Source of the DNA: Pomphorhynchus laevis
Lineage: Eukaryota > Acanthocephala > Palaeacanthocephala > Echinorhynchida > Pomphorhynchidae
Direction of reading: 5' to 3'
Assembly: GCA_012934845.2 (NCBI GenBank)
Contig: WNNJ02001019.1
Location: 28,740-92,739, forward strand
Length of the DNA stretch: 64,000 bases
Shown here one piece after another: positions 10,328 through 22,212 of the stretch; the stretch's first letter is position 1; every line of letters starts with the position of its first letter. Position numbers and translations under genes: made by a program. The notes under the pieces are model-generated. The model was not told the origin of the DNA, did no database searches, and was given only the letters and a program-made list of their open reading frames with translations.

Positions 10328-10609
10328 AAGAATATTTATCGAGAAAATTCGTTTTTAATCCGAATTATTACAAGAAGGCGAGGAAACGAATATTTATTTG
10401 ATTAGAAAAATCCAATATTTCGACGGCACTACGTCACGTCATCTTCAGGGTTGTAGTTAGAATAGTTTAAGAATTTTTTAAGTAGAAAATTCTTAAACTA
10501 TTCTAACTACAACCTTGAAGATGACGTGCCATAGTGCCGTCGAAATATTGGATTTTTCTAATCAAATAAATATTCCTGTTTCCTCGCCTTCTTGTAAGAA
10601 TATTTATCG
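10328..10609. mobile_element. Foldback element with 14-bp target-site duplication
   Basis: A near-palindromic insertion (about 10342-10595) flanked by AAGAATATTTATCG at 10328-10341 and 10596-10609. Arms of about 105 nt run from TTACAAGAAGGCGAGGAAAC to its complement around a short central loop near 10480-10490. Each arm contains TGAAGATGACG, a GGCAC/GTGCC-rich hairpin, CGTCGAAATATT. A second copy is at 47840-48140. The element carries a unique 5' segment (AGAAAATTCGTTTT) outside the left arm and encodes no protein, so it is non-autonomous. A 14-bp duplication is longer than most cut-and-paste transposons make and fits target-primed insertion better. Confidence 0.8.
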
Positions 10610-10830
10610 TTTTGATTAGTACAAATGCATAAGCTGCAATTTACTTATCTATTTTATAATTTGAAGTGTTTAGATCAAATTTGTGTAGAGCATTAGGATA
10701 CAATAATAATAATATTTGGTGTTAAGTTTGATAAAAACATTTTCTACTAGAATTTTTTATATTTAATATGTTTTAATAACATATTGATTATATTCTTTTT
10801 ATTTTCGATACAACAAGACGCCACTAATAA

Positions 10831-10932
10831 CCTGGATGAGTCTCGTCAGCTGCTGACCCAGACCTACATTTCACGTTATGAGCATCCTATGTTGTCATCA
10901 GCTAGGTCAGCAGCTGATGATACGCACCCAGG
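10831..10932. repeat. Imperfect 28-bp inverted repeat with GC-rich stem
   Basis: CCTGGATGAGTCTCGTCAGC at 10831 and the complementary arm ending at 10932 (28 nt each, about four mismatches) enclose a 46-nt loop that itself has short complementary parts. CTGATGAG follows directly at 10933. The GC-rich stem stands out in very AT-rich surroundings, suggesting a structured RNA or an element end. No family recognised. Confidence 0.55.
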
Positions 10933-11254
10933 CTGATGAGTATCGTCCTGCTGTATTAATTAACAGGAACAATAATGTGAGGATAATATCGTGCCACAAT
11001 CAGAAAAAAATCAGCTTACAGATGCAATCAAATTAAATATTTTTCCTATATTAATGATTTAATCTAATTATTTCGCTTAATCTTCTACTTTTCAACGTAG
11101 ATAGTTCGCAGAAATACCAAGTAAATATGTTGTTATAGTGGTAGTTGACGTTCATTTAAAGGTATAGTTATGGGTATAAAACCTTGTGTTCTAAAGTGTA
11201 ATTATAAAGTGTAAAGTTGAATGGTTTGGTAATAAGCGTTAGGACGAAACAAAT

Positions 11255-11407
11255 ATGCATAAGGCGGAAATAGGAGAAGCTTTAGTAGATGCAACATTAA
11301 AGGTTGCGTGCAATACTTATCTGGCCATTCAAGTAATTGATCGTGATTATTCTAAGAAGGAAACCACACGATGTTGCTTCGAAAAGAGCGGCGCGATCGA
11401 CAAATGA
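11255..11407 (+). other. Small ORF of unknown nature (50 codons)
   Basis: ATG-started frame (MHKAEIGEALVDATLKVACN ... EKSGAIDK) with normal amino-acid composition in AT-rich intronic DNA. No family recognised, and there are no splice partners in phase with the UBR1-like exons. It could be a remnant of an inserted element. Confidence 0.2.
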
Positions 11408-12002
11408 AAATCCTACATGTACATTTGTAATCAGGAATAATAAAATGGCGATTTATATAATAATAGAATCCATTAGTAATAAATTCTGAAGATAATCCTC
11501 AAGTGAATGGCAATAGTCATTCTTTACCGTTGTGACTATACTAAAGAAACTCTAATAACTAATACAACTACTTCGCTTGATCTTTTACTAGTTAACGTAG
11601 AATGATTTGATTTCAAAGTTTTATATATTTGAAATATTTGAAATATTTATATCCTAATTTCAACGTAGATAAACGTTGAAAATATGCTTCTAAAAATGTA
11701 TCGTCAACATGTATAGCAAGAATAACTAGAGCTCGCTGTTTAATTGATGATTACGAATTTCGTTTCATGTTACCATCGATGGAAGCATATAAACTTTATA
11801 TAAATGGCTTGCATGAGAAGGTTAATAATTTAGATCCAGATATTCTATACAGACCAGCAATAACATTTGTTATATAGAAGGGATTCATGTTGCCATAGGA
11901 TATACCTGATTATATGCATCTAACAGGGTTACCACAACAAATTATGTTAAATCAACAAGGAAATTTATGAGGCAAACTCTTCGACATCTACCGTTTTTGC
12001 AA

Positions 12003-12173
12003 TCGTACTGCATCCAGGATGCAGATATACTTTACACGCATAATATGATAAGTAATTCATCAGATCAATCCAACGTGTGCCGGACAATGCAGGGTAATAT
12101 CAGAATATTACCTTCAAAGAACAATAAAATCACATTACATCCAGGATGCAGATATACTTTACACGAATAATAT
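12003..12173 (+). repeat. Pair of about 40-bp direct repeats
   Basis: ATCCAGGATGCAGATATACT followed by TTACACGMATAAT occurs at about 12011-12046 and again at about 12139-12173, 128 nt apart. The flanking segment from 11700 has coding-like stretches (LPSMEAYKLYINGLHEKVNN) that I cannot assign. Confidence 0.55.
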
Positions 12174-12179
12174 TTGCCA

Positions 12180-13354
12180 AACCGTGATTATAAATTCGTA
12201 TCAGGTAAACATTATAAATCCAATTTTGTTGCCTTTAATTTCAATACTTAACTTTATCTGAGCTACTTTTGACACAGTCATCAATTATTTTATACAAATT
12301 ATTTGCCAATTGTATGTGAATATAATTAAAACTTAAATTTTATAAAAATATGATTAAAATATTGCTTAAATTAGAAAACTATATATTTTCTTATCCATCA
12401 TTTTTAGCAATAATTGTCGAAATTTTCCCTTGGTTTTTAAAATTTAAATTCAGATGCATGCATAATACAACAATTATTTTCTTGCGGGTTTTAATTTTCT
12501 TGCGGTTTTTAACATTCAGATGCACGCTTACAGAAAATTATTAATCAAAATATGAACCATCACAACCAACACACTTTTGCTAACGCTAAAAACGTGATTG
12601 TCAGCAAGGTTACATTCCTTCATTCTGTGTCTACTAAATCGATGAACGCATTTTTATATAGCTTTGGTTTTCAAGTATTACTCACTGAGGAGGTTACTGA
12701 AATGCTTGAAAAGTAAGGATCGGTAGGCGAGAAGTCTGGTGAGTCTAGCGCATAAGCAGTGCTTCGTTGCCCATTTTTTAACTCCTGGAAGTTCGGTTTA
12801 GTGACGTGCTGTCAAGCATTGTCGTAAATTTTCTGTTGACTAATACATTGCAGTTGCTGATAAAATATTTGATGCATTTCGACTTTTCGTGACTGTACTT
12901 CTCTGTCGTAATAGTTTCGCCTTGATTTAAAAATCTTTAATAAAAAGGAGTTGTGCATACTACCAAACGGTAAGCATAACCTTTCTTTTGCTACGTTGTG
13001 GCTTCTGGGATTATCGTGGGGCTTAATCGACGTTTAACCCCTTAGCAGAACTTTGCCGATTTCCGTAAATATCCAAATTTTAATAATCAGTTACAATTCG
13101 CTGAAAGAACGGGTCGTTCTTAATATCGTAAAATAAGCGAATGTGGCTCTTTATAACGATATTTCCTTTGGTTTCTGTTCAATTTATGTGCACCCTTTTT
13201 ATAAAGTTTTATTTTTTCGATATTTCTCATATGGTTGAAAATTATCACATGTGATGTTTCACTGATATTTGTTTGCTTCTCTTGCTTCATGCGAAGCAAG
13301 TTCTCAGACATTTGATATTATTTATAATATTAAATAGTGTGTTTGCGTCAAGTA
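12180..13354. other. Intronic AT-rich stretch, no gene seen
   Basis: Only short shadow frames on both strands. No element ends or repeats recognised. Confidence 0.4.
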
Positions 13355-13960
13355 ATAGGAGCCGAAACCTGATAACATAGCAGTTCCTTCTGATTATGTC
13401 GAATCTTTATTCTGACGCATCGGATGCTATTTATTAGTAATTTATAAAAGTTGACTTTTATTTTAAATTTGAATTTTAAATTTTAATTTGATGTATTTTT
13501 TTGTCAGAAATACTTAAACTATGTATTGATGAATTATTAACTTTAAAAAAGGGAGAAGTTTGCATTCCAAGGTGTTTACACTAAAATGTAAACTGCTTCA
13601 CGTGATCGCGTTTAAGAGAACAGAAAATGGCCAATATCCAGGTAGCATAGTGCTTGAAATTAATCAAATTTAATGATCGAGGAATAGGGGTCAAACCCTG
13701 ATAGCATAGCAGTTCTTCCTGAATAACAATTGACTTTTATTTCAAATTTTAATAGTTTAAATTTTCTTAGAATTATGTTTTAATTTATAAATATAATAAT
13801 ATATTTCTAAATAATATATATTTTTATAAATAAAATATTATAAAATACGTAAACTCAGTTATCTGATCTGATTTATTTTAAATTTCAATTCTTTAAATTT
13901 CAACTTGATATAAGTTATAAAATCTTGTTTAATAATTTATTTTATATTAATATTTTACTT
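13355..13960 (+). repeat. Two eroded copies of the Penelope-associated terminal repeat
   Basis: GAGCCGAAACCTGATAACAT at 13357 and GGTCAAACCCTGATAGCATA at about 13689 each begin the characteristic block seen at 19117, 36176, 43061 and 43548, followed by the T-rich segment with ATTTATTAGTAATTTATAAAAG-like and TTTTAAATTTGAATTTTA runs. Both copies are on the + strand and diverged. Confidence 0.6.
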
Positions 13961-14039
13961 TTAATTATACACAATACATAATATATAATTAATATAGATC
14001 TGAAAATATATAATAAAAATATAGATGATTATCTAAAAT

Positions 14040-14349
14040 TCTAAAAGATCATGTCCGGAACGAAGAAATAAGGAACCAGTTAGTATCAATAATAGAGAAA
14101 CTCCGCGAAAAACGACTACAATGGTACGGCCAAGTTATCCGCGCAAACGAACACCAGCCATCAAATAAGAATAATACCGTTACAGTGGATTGTAAACGAC
14201 CGATAGGAAGACCCAAATTGCTATGGATGGACGTTATACGTCAGGATTTGATTAGTGTTAGGCTGGAAACCAAAGACGCCCTTGATAAAAACAAATGGAG
14301 GCAACTTTCAAAAGCAGCGGACCCCGTCCCTACACGGGAAAAACTCTAA
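14040..14349 (+). mobile_element. RTE-type LINE, C-terminal tail of the RT protein
   Basis: An open stretch encoding EKLREKRLQWYGQVIRANEH, then RPIGRPKLLWMDVIRQDL and DALDKNKWRQLSKAADP. This is the characteristic end of RTE-like LINE proteins (W-Y-G-H-V-R, R-G-R-P-x-x-x-W-x-D, W-R-x-L-x-x-x-A-D-P). RT and endonuclease are missing, so this is a 5'-truncated insertion in sense orientation to the host gene. An A-rich tail follows. Confidence 0.8.
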
Positions 14350-15334
14350 AAAAAAGAAAAATATATAATAAAACTAATAAATATAATTTTATATATCATT
14401 TCAAATACTGCTTACAACAAAGCAGTTACAAATCGAGAAAATGTTGTAATTGCAATGTGTGATCTGCGCGATGTAATTGAAGCATATGCGTTAAGATCGT
14501 CAACTGTTTGTCTCCCTATTGCCAGAATAGATGAACGGAAACTTTACTATTGGAACAGGAGGAGATTCACAAAATTCGAGAATCTCTCATGAATGCTAGC
14601 AAAATGATCATCGGATGCTTACATAAACGATTAATATAATAAATATTAAATGAATAAATGAATATATTTGATTTGAATGAATATTAATTTGGAATAGAAT
14701 TTTAAAAATATTTTAAAATTAATTTACTGAAAAAAATCATATTTGGTGTAATCAAAATATACAAAACGCAACTAACCTTCGTTTTCTCTTTATAGTCATA
14801 GTGTCTTTAGATCTTGCTTTATCTTTTGCTTTAGTTTTTAACGCATTACAATTGACCCATTAAATTATTATTGTCAAATAATTTATAGGTCAAGCAATTT
14901 TAAAATCTGCAGTGTCTTACTTTGATATTAGATAAGACCAGCTTAGTTTATTTTCTTTCTCAATTTGTATTGTTAAAAAATAAAAGTAGTTTAAATTTTC
15001 ATCGTAATTTAAACTCATCTCACTCTTTTCGTGAATGTTTACGTATGATATAGAAACTTAAAATGCATAGATTATATAATCTGTTGATGATATAGCAATT
15101 TTGTATAACTTTATGTGAAGCGAGTTTTCTTACAAAAAGAAAACTAAATTGCTTAAAACTGAAGTGACTCATATTTGAAAAAAATATCAATAAGAAAACA
15201 TATTTAATTTATATTAATATATTTAATATATAACTTATATTAAATATATATTATATATTATATAATTTAATAATATATTTTAAATATATAGAATATATTA
15301 ATTTTTTTAATTTAAATTTTTATTATATATTACA
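14350..15334. other. Intronic AT-rich stretch, no gene seen
   Basis: Long TATA-like runs near 15220-15320. No element recognised. Confidence 0.4.
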
Positions 15335-15631
15335 TTGGCAAGGTTCCGGCAAATGGGCCTTAATTAGAACTTTAAATAATCTTTTCAAAATAACAATCCA
15401 TTTCAAATTCTTTAACCCGTGTTCTGTTCAATATCTCGGCTACTTGTTCGATGAATTATCAGAATGGCTGAACACATCCTTGCCATAAGGATACTTATTT
15501 TTGTACGTAGCCGTGTAATAGATGAAACATAGTCCATCTTTCGCTTAACTGACATTTTCCTTGCTATAGTCCTTAAATATAAATATTGGACACGGTTCAT
15601 GTGGCACCAGTGCCAGCCCATATTAATTGAC
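15335..15631 (-). mobile_element. Family A endonuclease-type RT element, 3' terminal fragment
   Basis: Minus-strand frame at 15412-15633 ends with YVSSITRLRTKISILMARMC and SAILIIHRTSS, which fits the C-terminal tail of the family A proteins described at 22650, 48390 and 55105. The 3' end shows GGTTCCGGCAAATGGGCCTT, matching GAATCCCGCAAATGGGCTC at 55111 and similar sequence at 22672 and 48398. The fragment is cut upstream by the 381-bp repeat at 15632. Confidence 0.6.
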
Positions 15632-16012
15632 ATAAACTTTTTATGGTGAATAAAATTACATTTTTGTTTAACTTTTATTTAACTGGAAATCAATGTAATT
15701 TTTAAAGAGTTTATTTGAGACATAAAGTAATATACTAAATAGTATAATATTAAATTATCAATTAAATTAGTTTTCTCATTTACTCTAAAATTCTTCCAGA
15801 TAAGCAACATGTTACTGTAAATGCAAAATAGCGTTAGAGCATTATTGTAATACTACAAGCGCAAATAAGCTCTATGTATTAACAATTTACTTGAACAAGA
15901 ATCTGCATATTAGAATCTAATTCTCATTTTTCATTTGCATGCAAAATGCAATAGAATTGAGAATACGCCTTAAATTGATAAATTAATCAATAAAATCAAT
16001 TATTACAGGATT
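15632..16012 (+). repeat. 381-bp interspersed repeat, copy 1
   Basis: Begins ATAAACTTTTTATGGTGAAT and ends TCAATTATTACAGGATT. The copy at 29663-30043 has exactly the same length and differs at only a handful of positions by eye. It has no coding capacity and no clear terminal inverted repeats. The near identity marks it as the youngest-looking duplication in the window. Confidence 0.85.
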
Positions 16013-18062
16013 GTAGTCTTCTACACTAAGGCATTTTATTTCTTAAAAAATCGGTAACCGATTGATTGCTTAAGTACTCGAGTATACAAGCGGGATTGCC
16101 TCGCTGAACCGCTACGTTTAATCGCTGCTTGATGAAAGCCATTGATCGAATTTCACTCGTGGTCACGGACGTCATCTTTCCGATCTCTTCGATAAAATAC
16201 GTGATTTCCTTGCCCAACCAAGACACCCAAGATCTCAACATCTACTGGAACGAATGTATAGATCCTATTCTCGACCTCGTTGTACTTTTCCTTCTTGCAT
16301 TCTGCAAAAGCGGCTACCTCACCGGTTCGAACGACTACTTTATCCTCGTAACTCGCCGCTAAATGATTTATAAACCTAGTGTCCCAAATTAATATTTTAC
16401 CGATATAACAAGGAACCAAAGTTTCTCCATTCGTTCGATTGCCATCGCTGCGACATAATCCCACCGGATCTTATTAAGAAGGTATCCCCGCTAAAGACAA
16501 AGCCATTCGAATTATGTGGTTCAACTTGGAGTATCGAGTGTGTCGGTATTTGCTGTTTCGACAGTCCATACCTTTCCAAGCCCGATTCGTTGCTGGTATT
16601 TCCACATCCACAGGTGAATTCCTCATTAAATTTGATGCCGAGTCGTAGGACCACAGCGATTGTCTAGGATACGTCGTCCAATCTGGTGCCAAGCGCCGAG
16701 ATTGGAAGTGCCGTCAGGAAAGCTCCGGAGTCCCTGCCTACTGCTCTTTGCAGTCTAGCTCGACATTCAGCAGAGTCGTCTTCCAACAAGAGTGAACTAC
16801 TAGCGATCATGTGCATAGGACGAGACCAACGTTTTTGTTTATGTTAATCCATTTGCAACTCTTCCTCGCACACATCCGCCCATCTGCTCACACCATTTTG
16901 GAAACCCGATCAGTCCACTCCGCTGGTTGCTTCAAGGTTTCGTCCCACCATTGCCTTTATGAGAACCGACGTACTTGCGATTGAGGACAAATATGCCGGC
17001 AGTACTATAACTTCACTGCGATATATACCTAAGCCACCCAAGTCAATCGGTAGAGTTGCTTGTCGCTATGCCTTATCATCCAGATATAAATTCAATATGT
17101 TGGCCAGAGCGGATTTTAGGATTTCTTCGTAATGCTTTAATGACAAGCAGGAAAAGCAAGGAGCACAGCGTAGCAAATGAGAAATCTTTGGTATACTAAA
17201 GTATCATCGCAACAGAAACAGCGAATCCTGTATAGATAGATCGACCATTCGTTTGACATTGTTATAGAGAAGCGATACACATTGATTCACGGTTTCATTG
17301 ACCGCCAAATCGTTTCCTATCGGAGTGCCCAAGATGACCGCGTCGTTGGGATCAGTCAGAATTCATTCGTAAATCATGTCCAACAATCGAATTTGATCCT
17401 TAGGATTACGAGTTATTAACTACGACTTTTGAGGATTTAATGTAAGTTCAATTCTCATTCCCTAATCGATTATATTAGCTACATCTGAATAAATCGTATC
17501 CGAGTCACCCTCCACAAATACAGTCGTTGAGACACCATGCGCAAAACGGTGACTGGCAGAGTTTAACCACTTTGTTTACGGCAAGCGAGGAAAGCAGGGG
17601 ACTGAGAGAGTTCCCTCGTTGAACATCTCCGTCTGACGGAATTATTGGTGCCGGCAAAGTTAATTATCGTAACTATAGCACAGGTTGACGAATGGCAGCT
17701 AAGCTGGTAGCTTCCTGCCAACCATTTTAATCATGTGGCCACGGTCGACAATGTTCAGCGCGTTATGAAAGTCTAACTTGATAAGCGCAATTTTTAGGAA
17801 CTATGGCGTTTGCGATAAAGTATCTAGACGCTTGAGTCACAGCTTTAACTCCTCGAGGTATTCCAACGCCAAATTGTCGAGGCGCGAACTCACCTAGAAT
17901 ATCGCTTGATGCCCAACGCGCGACAATCTTTGCTGCCAAGCGGAGCAACGTACAACCCACAGCAATCGGGCGAGTACCGCCATTAGGTTTCTGTAATGCC
18001 GTCAGCTTAGCGGCACAGCAAAATTTTCTTATTGATTTTGCACACAACCTTTTAAAACGACG
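16013..18062 (-). mobile_element. Family B endonuclease-type RT element (long decayed copy)
   Basis: Minus-strand fragments in order: RT fingers at 17763-18047 (LTALQKPNGGTRPIAVGCTL, a conserved start of this RT family); a connection region around 17000-17350 (ATLPIDLGGLGIYRS readable); a Cys/His segment at 16397-16654 (TCGCGN); then SDGNRTNGETLVPCYIGK and ILIWDTRFINHLAASYEDK at 16153-16464. The RxDGxRxxG ... WDxT pattern after a CxC..H..C cluster parallels the restriction-like endonuclease after the zinc knuckle in R2-type retrotransposons (K-P-D ... D). Several frame breaks. It lies antisense to the host gene. Confidence 0.75.
17763..18047 (-). CDS. Family B RT, fingers region
   Basis: 94-residue frame with AKLTALQKPNGGTRPIAVGC followed by LLRLAAKIVARWASSDIL and FAPRQFGVGIPRGVKAVTQA. 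These are RT motif 1 (template/dNTP-contact basic region) and motif 2 (Q-x-G-V-G-x-P-x-G) in the form seen in endonuclease-type non-LTR RTs. It is a fragment: the palm with the catalytic aspartates lies in other, degraded frames to the left. Confidence 0.7.
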   Translation of the reverse strand: MCAKSIRKFCCAAKLTALQKPNGGTRPIAVGCTLLRLAAKIVARWASSDILGEFAPRQFGVGIPRGVKAVTQASRYFIANAIVPKNCAYQVRLS

Positions 18063-18189
18063 GTAATGAATCGACCAAGGATTGAAATAAACAGATTAAA
18101 TATAAATCATACTAAGTAGAAATTTTAGCTAAATTAAGTTATCGTTCATATAGTTAAACCGTATTTTATACCTATACCGTACTCAAAAT

Positions 18190-19050
18190 AGAAATACATA
18201 CGATTTTACTACGCTTTATACAAATCTAGATTTAGTAGATATTAAAGAAGCGTTAGTAAAATTAATTAATCTTATATTCTGAAAAAGATATACATATATA
18301 TGTTATAATAATTATAACGCCTATCTAACAAAAATTAAACCATCAAGTAAATATAAATATATGGATAAAATTGAATTAATAGAATCCTTAAATATTTTGA
18401 TAAATCAAAATTATTTAAAAGTAGGGACATCTATATTTAGACAAGTAAAAGGTGTTCCAATGGGTGGTAATAGTAGCCCAATTATAGCTGACTTGTTTTT
18501 AAGCTTTATAGAATATGAATTTGTTCATAACTGTGTAAAAACTAAATCTAAACAATATAAATATATTCAATATATGTTTCGATACATTGATGATATATGT
18601 GTATTTAATTCTAATAATTTTTTTTTCAATTGGTGAACACATATATCCAGAAAGCCGTATTCTTAACAAAACCAATATTGATGATAAAGAAGGTGTATAT
18701 CTGGATATGAACATTAAATTAACATTAACTTAAACTACTATTAATTTATATCGTAAAGATGACGTATTTAAATTTACAAGAAACATATTTTCGCATGAGC
18801 ATTCATGCATACCATATAATATAAAATATAATATATTAAATAATAAAATTTTAAGAATTGCAACAATATGTAATAATATTGGTTCTCCTCAAAATCATTT
18901 AAATTATTTAAAATAGATGCATATTTTAAACTAGGTAACTATAAAAATAACATCAATCAGAAAATAGTAAAATATATAAATCAACACAATCATATAATGA
19001 ATAAATTTAAACTCTTAAGTGGCAATTTTTTATGGATGGATAATAAATAA
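18190..19050 (+). mobile_element. Penelope-like element: RT palm and thumb
   Basis: The + strand reads TYDFTTLYTNLDLVDIK (motif A) in 18190-18270, then the frame at 18361-18636 with KGVPMGGNSSPIIADLFLS (motif B) and FRYIDDICVFN (motif C, the catalytic DD), then YRKDDVFKFTRNIF and a thumb-like tail ending FLWMDNK near 19048. The order and the G-x-P-M-G motif fit Penelope-like RTs rather than LINEs or LTR elements; the exact clade is uncertain. No GIY-YIG domain was found. A terminal-repeat copy begins about 70 nt downstream. Decayed; sense to the host gene. Confidence 0.65.
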
Positions 19051-19116
19051 TATACGTTGTATTAGAATAAGATACTAGATAGTTTTATCAGAGGAAATAC
19101 ATCATTAGCATGTATT

Positions 19117-19420
19117 TGCCCCGCTGCTGTGTTGGGTAGAGGAGTTAGGGGCCGAAACGTGATAGCATTGCAGCTCTTCTTGACAACCTCTAATTCTTAT
19201 TCTGATACAACGTCTGTTATTTATTAGTCAATTCACAAAAATGACTTTTTAAATTTCAATTTTTTATTTTAACTTGATTTAAATTATAGAAAATCTAAAA
19301 ACAATTATTAATTTTATTATTTAATTATTAAATTTTGATTTAGCATTATTATGTTTTGTAATTATATTGAATACGTAGACTCAATTAGCTGATTTGATTT
19401 GTATCAATAAAATTTAAATC
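19117..19420 (+). repeat. Penelope-associated terminal repeat, 3' of the RT
   Basis: Starts GCCCCGCTGCTGTGTTGGGT, then GGGGCCGAAACGTGATAGCA, and ends in the AT-rich block with GAATACGTAGACTCAATTAG. The same block recurs at 36176, 43061 and 43548 (+) and at 40975 and 52735 (-). Position right after a Penelope-like ORF here and at 41320 suggests it is the element's pseudo-LTR or 3' terminus. In most copies CTGCTATG and CATAGCAG form an 8-bp stem around the GGGGCCGAAAC core. Confidence 0.75.
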
Positions 19421-19640
19421 TATCGTTTTTAACACATTTTTATCGTTCTTTACCCAGTTTTTTTACAATATTTTTTTAAAAATAATTAGGTGATTTCAAA
19501 TATTTTATCTAATTATATTTTTTATTTTTTTGACATATTTTTTTATTAAATAATGAGGTGTTATTCACATCTCGCTGCTTTCACATTCAGAATTTTATTT
19601 TTGTTGCACACATGACCATTTGACGGATTGATATTTATAG

Positions 19641-19764
19641 GTAACAATGTCTGTTAGTCGTCTTCCCCCTATTCTTACCGTAGTTATACCGACCATGTTG
19701 CTCTCCCATCAAGAATTTTGCATCGACGTTTTGCATCAAATTCAGAAGTGGATTGCTGAGTCAG
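19641..19764 (+). CDS. UBR1: UBR1-like gene, exon after the ClpS-like domain
   Basis: Acceptor TTTATAG|GTA and donor TCAG|GTAAAT bracket a 124-nt exon that enters in phase 0 (matching the end at 10040) and leaves with one base, completed at 29453. The product SVSRLPPILTVVIPTMLLSH then QEFCIDVLHQIQKWIAES aligns with the stretch of human UBR1 that follows the ClpS-like domain (R-N-T-S-R-Q ... S-x-V-A-H-Q-x-F ... L-L-S-W-L). The exon sits between two introns of about 9.6 kb. Confidence 0.85.
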
Positions 19765-21023
19765 GTAAATTTGCTATAAGATTTTATTATATGACATACC
19801 ATGATTTTAAAATTATCAGTTAAAGCTGTACGAATTATTTATTTTACAGAATGACAATTTAGAACTGTTATTAATTAAAAAATTAGAACTGTTATGGAAC
19901 AGTTATAGAACATTAATTAGAACAATCAATTTAGAACTGTTAATAGTAAAAACTGTTATTAAATTATCAGTTTAAACTTTTATTAATTATCAAGATTAAA
20001 ATATTTGATCAAATTTCCTATTTCATTAAACAAAGTTGTTGATTTTAAATATTTGCTTAATTTTCCATTCAAACAAATTTTTAAAATCTTAAAGATGACC
20101 GGGTCTATTTTTCTCAAAGCAACTAACATGCTTCTATAATGAAATCTAACTCGATATTCCTGGAAAAGCAAATATTAAAATAGGATTGTAGTTAGTGATA
20201 TTTTCCACGATGTAGCCTTTATTTTTTAATCTGAATTATTTTCGATATTTACAAAACTTTATACTTGAAATATCGATAATACAAAATAAATGATAAACTT
20301 TTAATAATATTTTGATAATATTTTAGTATAATATTAATCATTAATAATATTAATTATTATTTATATTATAATTATTTATTAAATTTTTCTGAAGAAAAAA
20401 ATGTTTCGATTTCGATTGTAGCGTGTATATATAGTGTATATACTATATATAGTATATTATATATAGTATATTTATTACACTCTAAATCATTGAAATTTAT
20501 TGGAATGATAAATTACGATGATAAATTGGAATAATTTTTAGAGTGTGATCATTTGAGGAAAATGTGGCAAGCAGAGGATGATAACACGAGTTCAAAACGT
20601 TGAGATAGGATAGAGGAGGCTTATATGTGGTTTCTAAGAACAACATTTTAAAGTGTGGTAAGAATCGAGAGCAGAAGCGGACTGATTATGACAATAGAGA
20701 AAGTTGAGAGACATCACTGAAGAGAGACGGATTATCTGTAGGAAGAATCGTCACAAGTAGCGAGTGAAAAGCGAAACATTGACATCAAGACGGACTTGGA
20801 TTCGAAGAGGAATCAAAGGGCTTAACATTAGAGATAATAATACACCTATCGCGAGAAGGAAATTGCTAGCCGGCAGGGTGTCTAATACTCAGAGGTCAGT
20901 AGGAGCAGACGTAGAAGAGTGATACAAGTGTATAGACAATTGCAACGAGGTACAAGAATAGGTATGCACATTTGACGAAGATATCTGAATATTGTCCAAT
21001 GAAATGTTCGATGTGCTCATCCA
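19765..21023. other. Intronic stretch with AT palindromes and an unassigned purine-rich block
   Basis: 20410-20480 is a TATA-rich self-complementary tract. 20530-20960 is clearly less AT-rich and purine-biased, as if antisense to a pyrimidine-rich coding remnant on the minus strand, but no motif could be recognised. The rest is low-complexity. Confidence 0.35.
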
Positions 21024-21200
21024 TTGTTTAGGGCGTTTAAACATCGAGAGGAATATATAAAGAAAATTATTGTTCACAAATTTCGACTATTGCAATTTTT
21101 AAAAACATAACACTTGAAGAGGACTATTGCAATATTCGAAAATTTGTGAACAATAATTTTCTTTTTCCTATTCCTCTCTATGTTTAAACGCCCTGAACAA
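21024..21200. mobile_element. Foldback element (GGGCGTTTAAACAT family), copy 1
   Basis: Inverted arms begin TTGTTTAGGGCGTTTAAACA and end with its near complement TGTTTAAACGCCCTGAACAA; inside them AAAATTATTGTTCACAAATT pairs with its complement. A short loop separates the arms. The upstream TTGTCCAATGAAATGTTCGA is shared with copy 2 and is probably part of the element. Non-coding, MITE-like. Confidence 0.8.
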
Positions 21201-21936
21201 TATCTTAATATGATTGGAATAAGAGAGATTAGAACGAAATATGTATCTAGAGGACGATCCAATAACTACATTGAAAATGCTGGAAGCTAGATGGGCAGAA
21301 AGATGATAATCAGGTGACTTTTCACATAAGCGGTGCCACCAATATGCAGAATCGTAATATTCTATTGAACTACCCTTTAACGGTATACTTTGACAGAACC
21401 GTACCATACTGGCATCAAAGGGCGTATATCAATATTAATAGCTGTCTCTTGTAAATCAACGTGAACGTGCAAATTACGCACAAAACTTATCACATGCAGA
21501 TATAGCAACGGTTTTCACTTGTGCTGTCTCTGACTAAGCCATTTTCTACTATCACTATCAGACACAAAGTTAATATGGGACTAACGTGTTTTGTCACTTA
21601 TAACAGCATCATGATGTTTGAATGAATTACGATGATACACGATATACTGGAATTGGAATCATCGCTGCCACATTGAATCAAAAGGTTGGAGGTAAGATGA
21701 GTACTTATCATTTCAGAATGGATCAACAGATAGGGTTGATCATTCAGATTATCAGAGGAATCAGTCTGAACTGTTCTGGTATTGATTTACTCTTTTATCT
21801 GTAGTGGATTTGCCAATCATTGTCTGAATCATAACAACGAACCTGATTAAAATAATAATTTACAATGTATAAATCAACAAAATCTTTTTTAAAAATAAAT
21901 TTAAACTAAGCAAAAAAATATGTTATAAAAAAATAA
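21201..21936. other. Intronic stretch with short unassigned frames
   Basis: Minus-strand frame 21168-21407 reads YYDSAYWWHRLCEKSPDYHL; the + strand frame 21622-21804 has no motif. GC content suggests a remnant of an inserted element rather than host intron, but I recognise no family. Confidence 0.25.
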
Positions 21937-21967
21937 TGTCCAATGATATGTTCGATGTACTATTTAA

Positions 21968-22212
21968 TTGTTCAGGGCGTTTAAACATAGAGAGGAATAA
22001 AAAATATTGTTCACAAATTTTCGACTATTGCAATAGTCGAAATAGAATTTATCTTAGTGCAACTTACTTTACTGTTTTACTATTATATATAGTAAAACAT
22101 ATATAACATAACAAAAGGACTATTATAACATATAATAAGTACTATTGCAATAGTCGAAAATTTGTGAACAATATTTTTTTTATTCCTCTCGATGTTTAAA
22201 CGCCCTGAACAA
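21968..22212. mobile_element. Foldback element (GGGCGTTTAAACAT family), copy 2
   Basis: Same arms as copy 1 (TTGTTCAGGGCGTTTAAACA and complement, with TTCACAAATTTTCGACTATT inside), preceded by ATGTCCAATGATATGTTCGA as in copy 1. The central loop is longer, with its own AT-rich complementary parts. Confidence 0.8.

Noticed and set aside
10933-10960. CTGATGAG after the GC-rich inverted repeat as a ribozyme core
   Set aside because: No GAAA box follows a closing helix II at usable distance.
16315-16335. GGTTCGAAC as a tRNA T-arm or B box
   Set aside because: It lies within the family B coding remnant and no A box or cloverleaf can be drawn around it.
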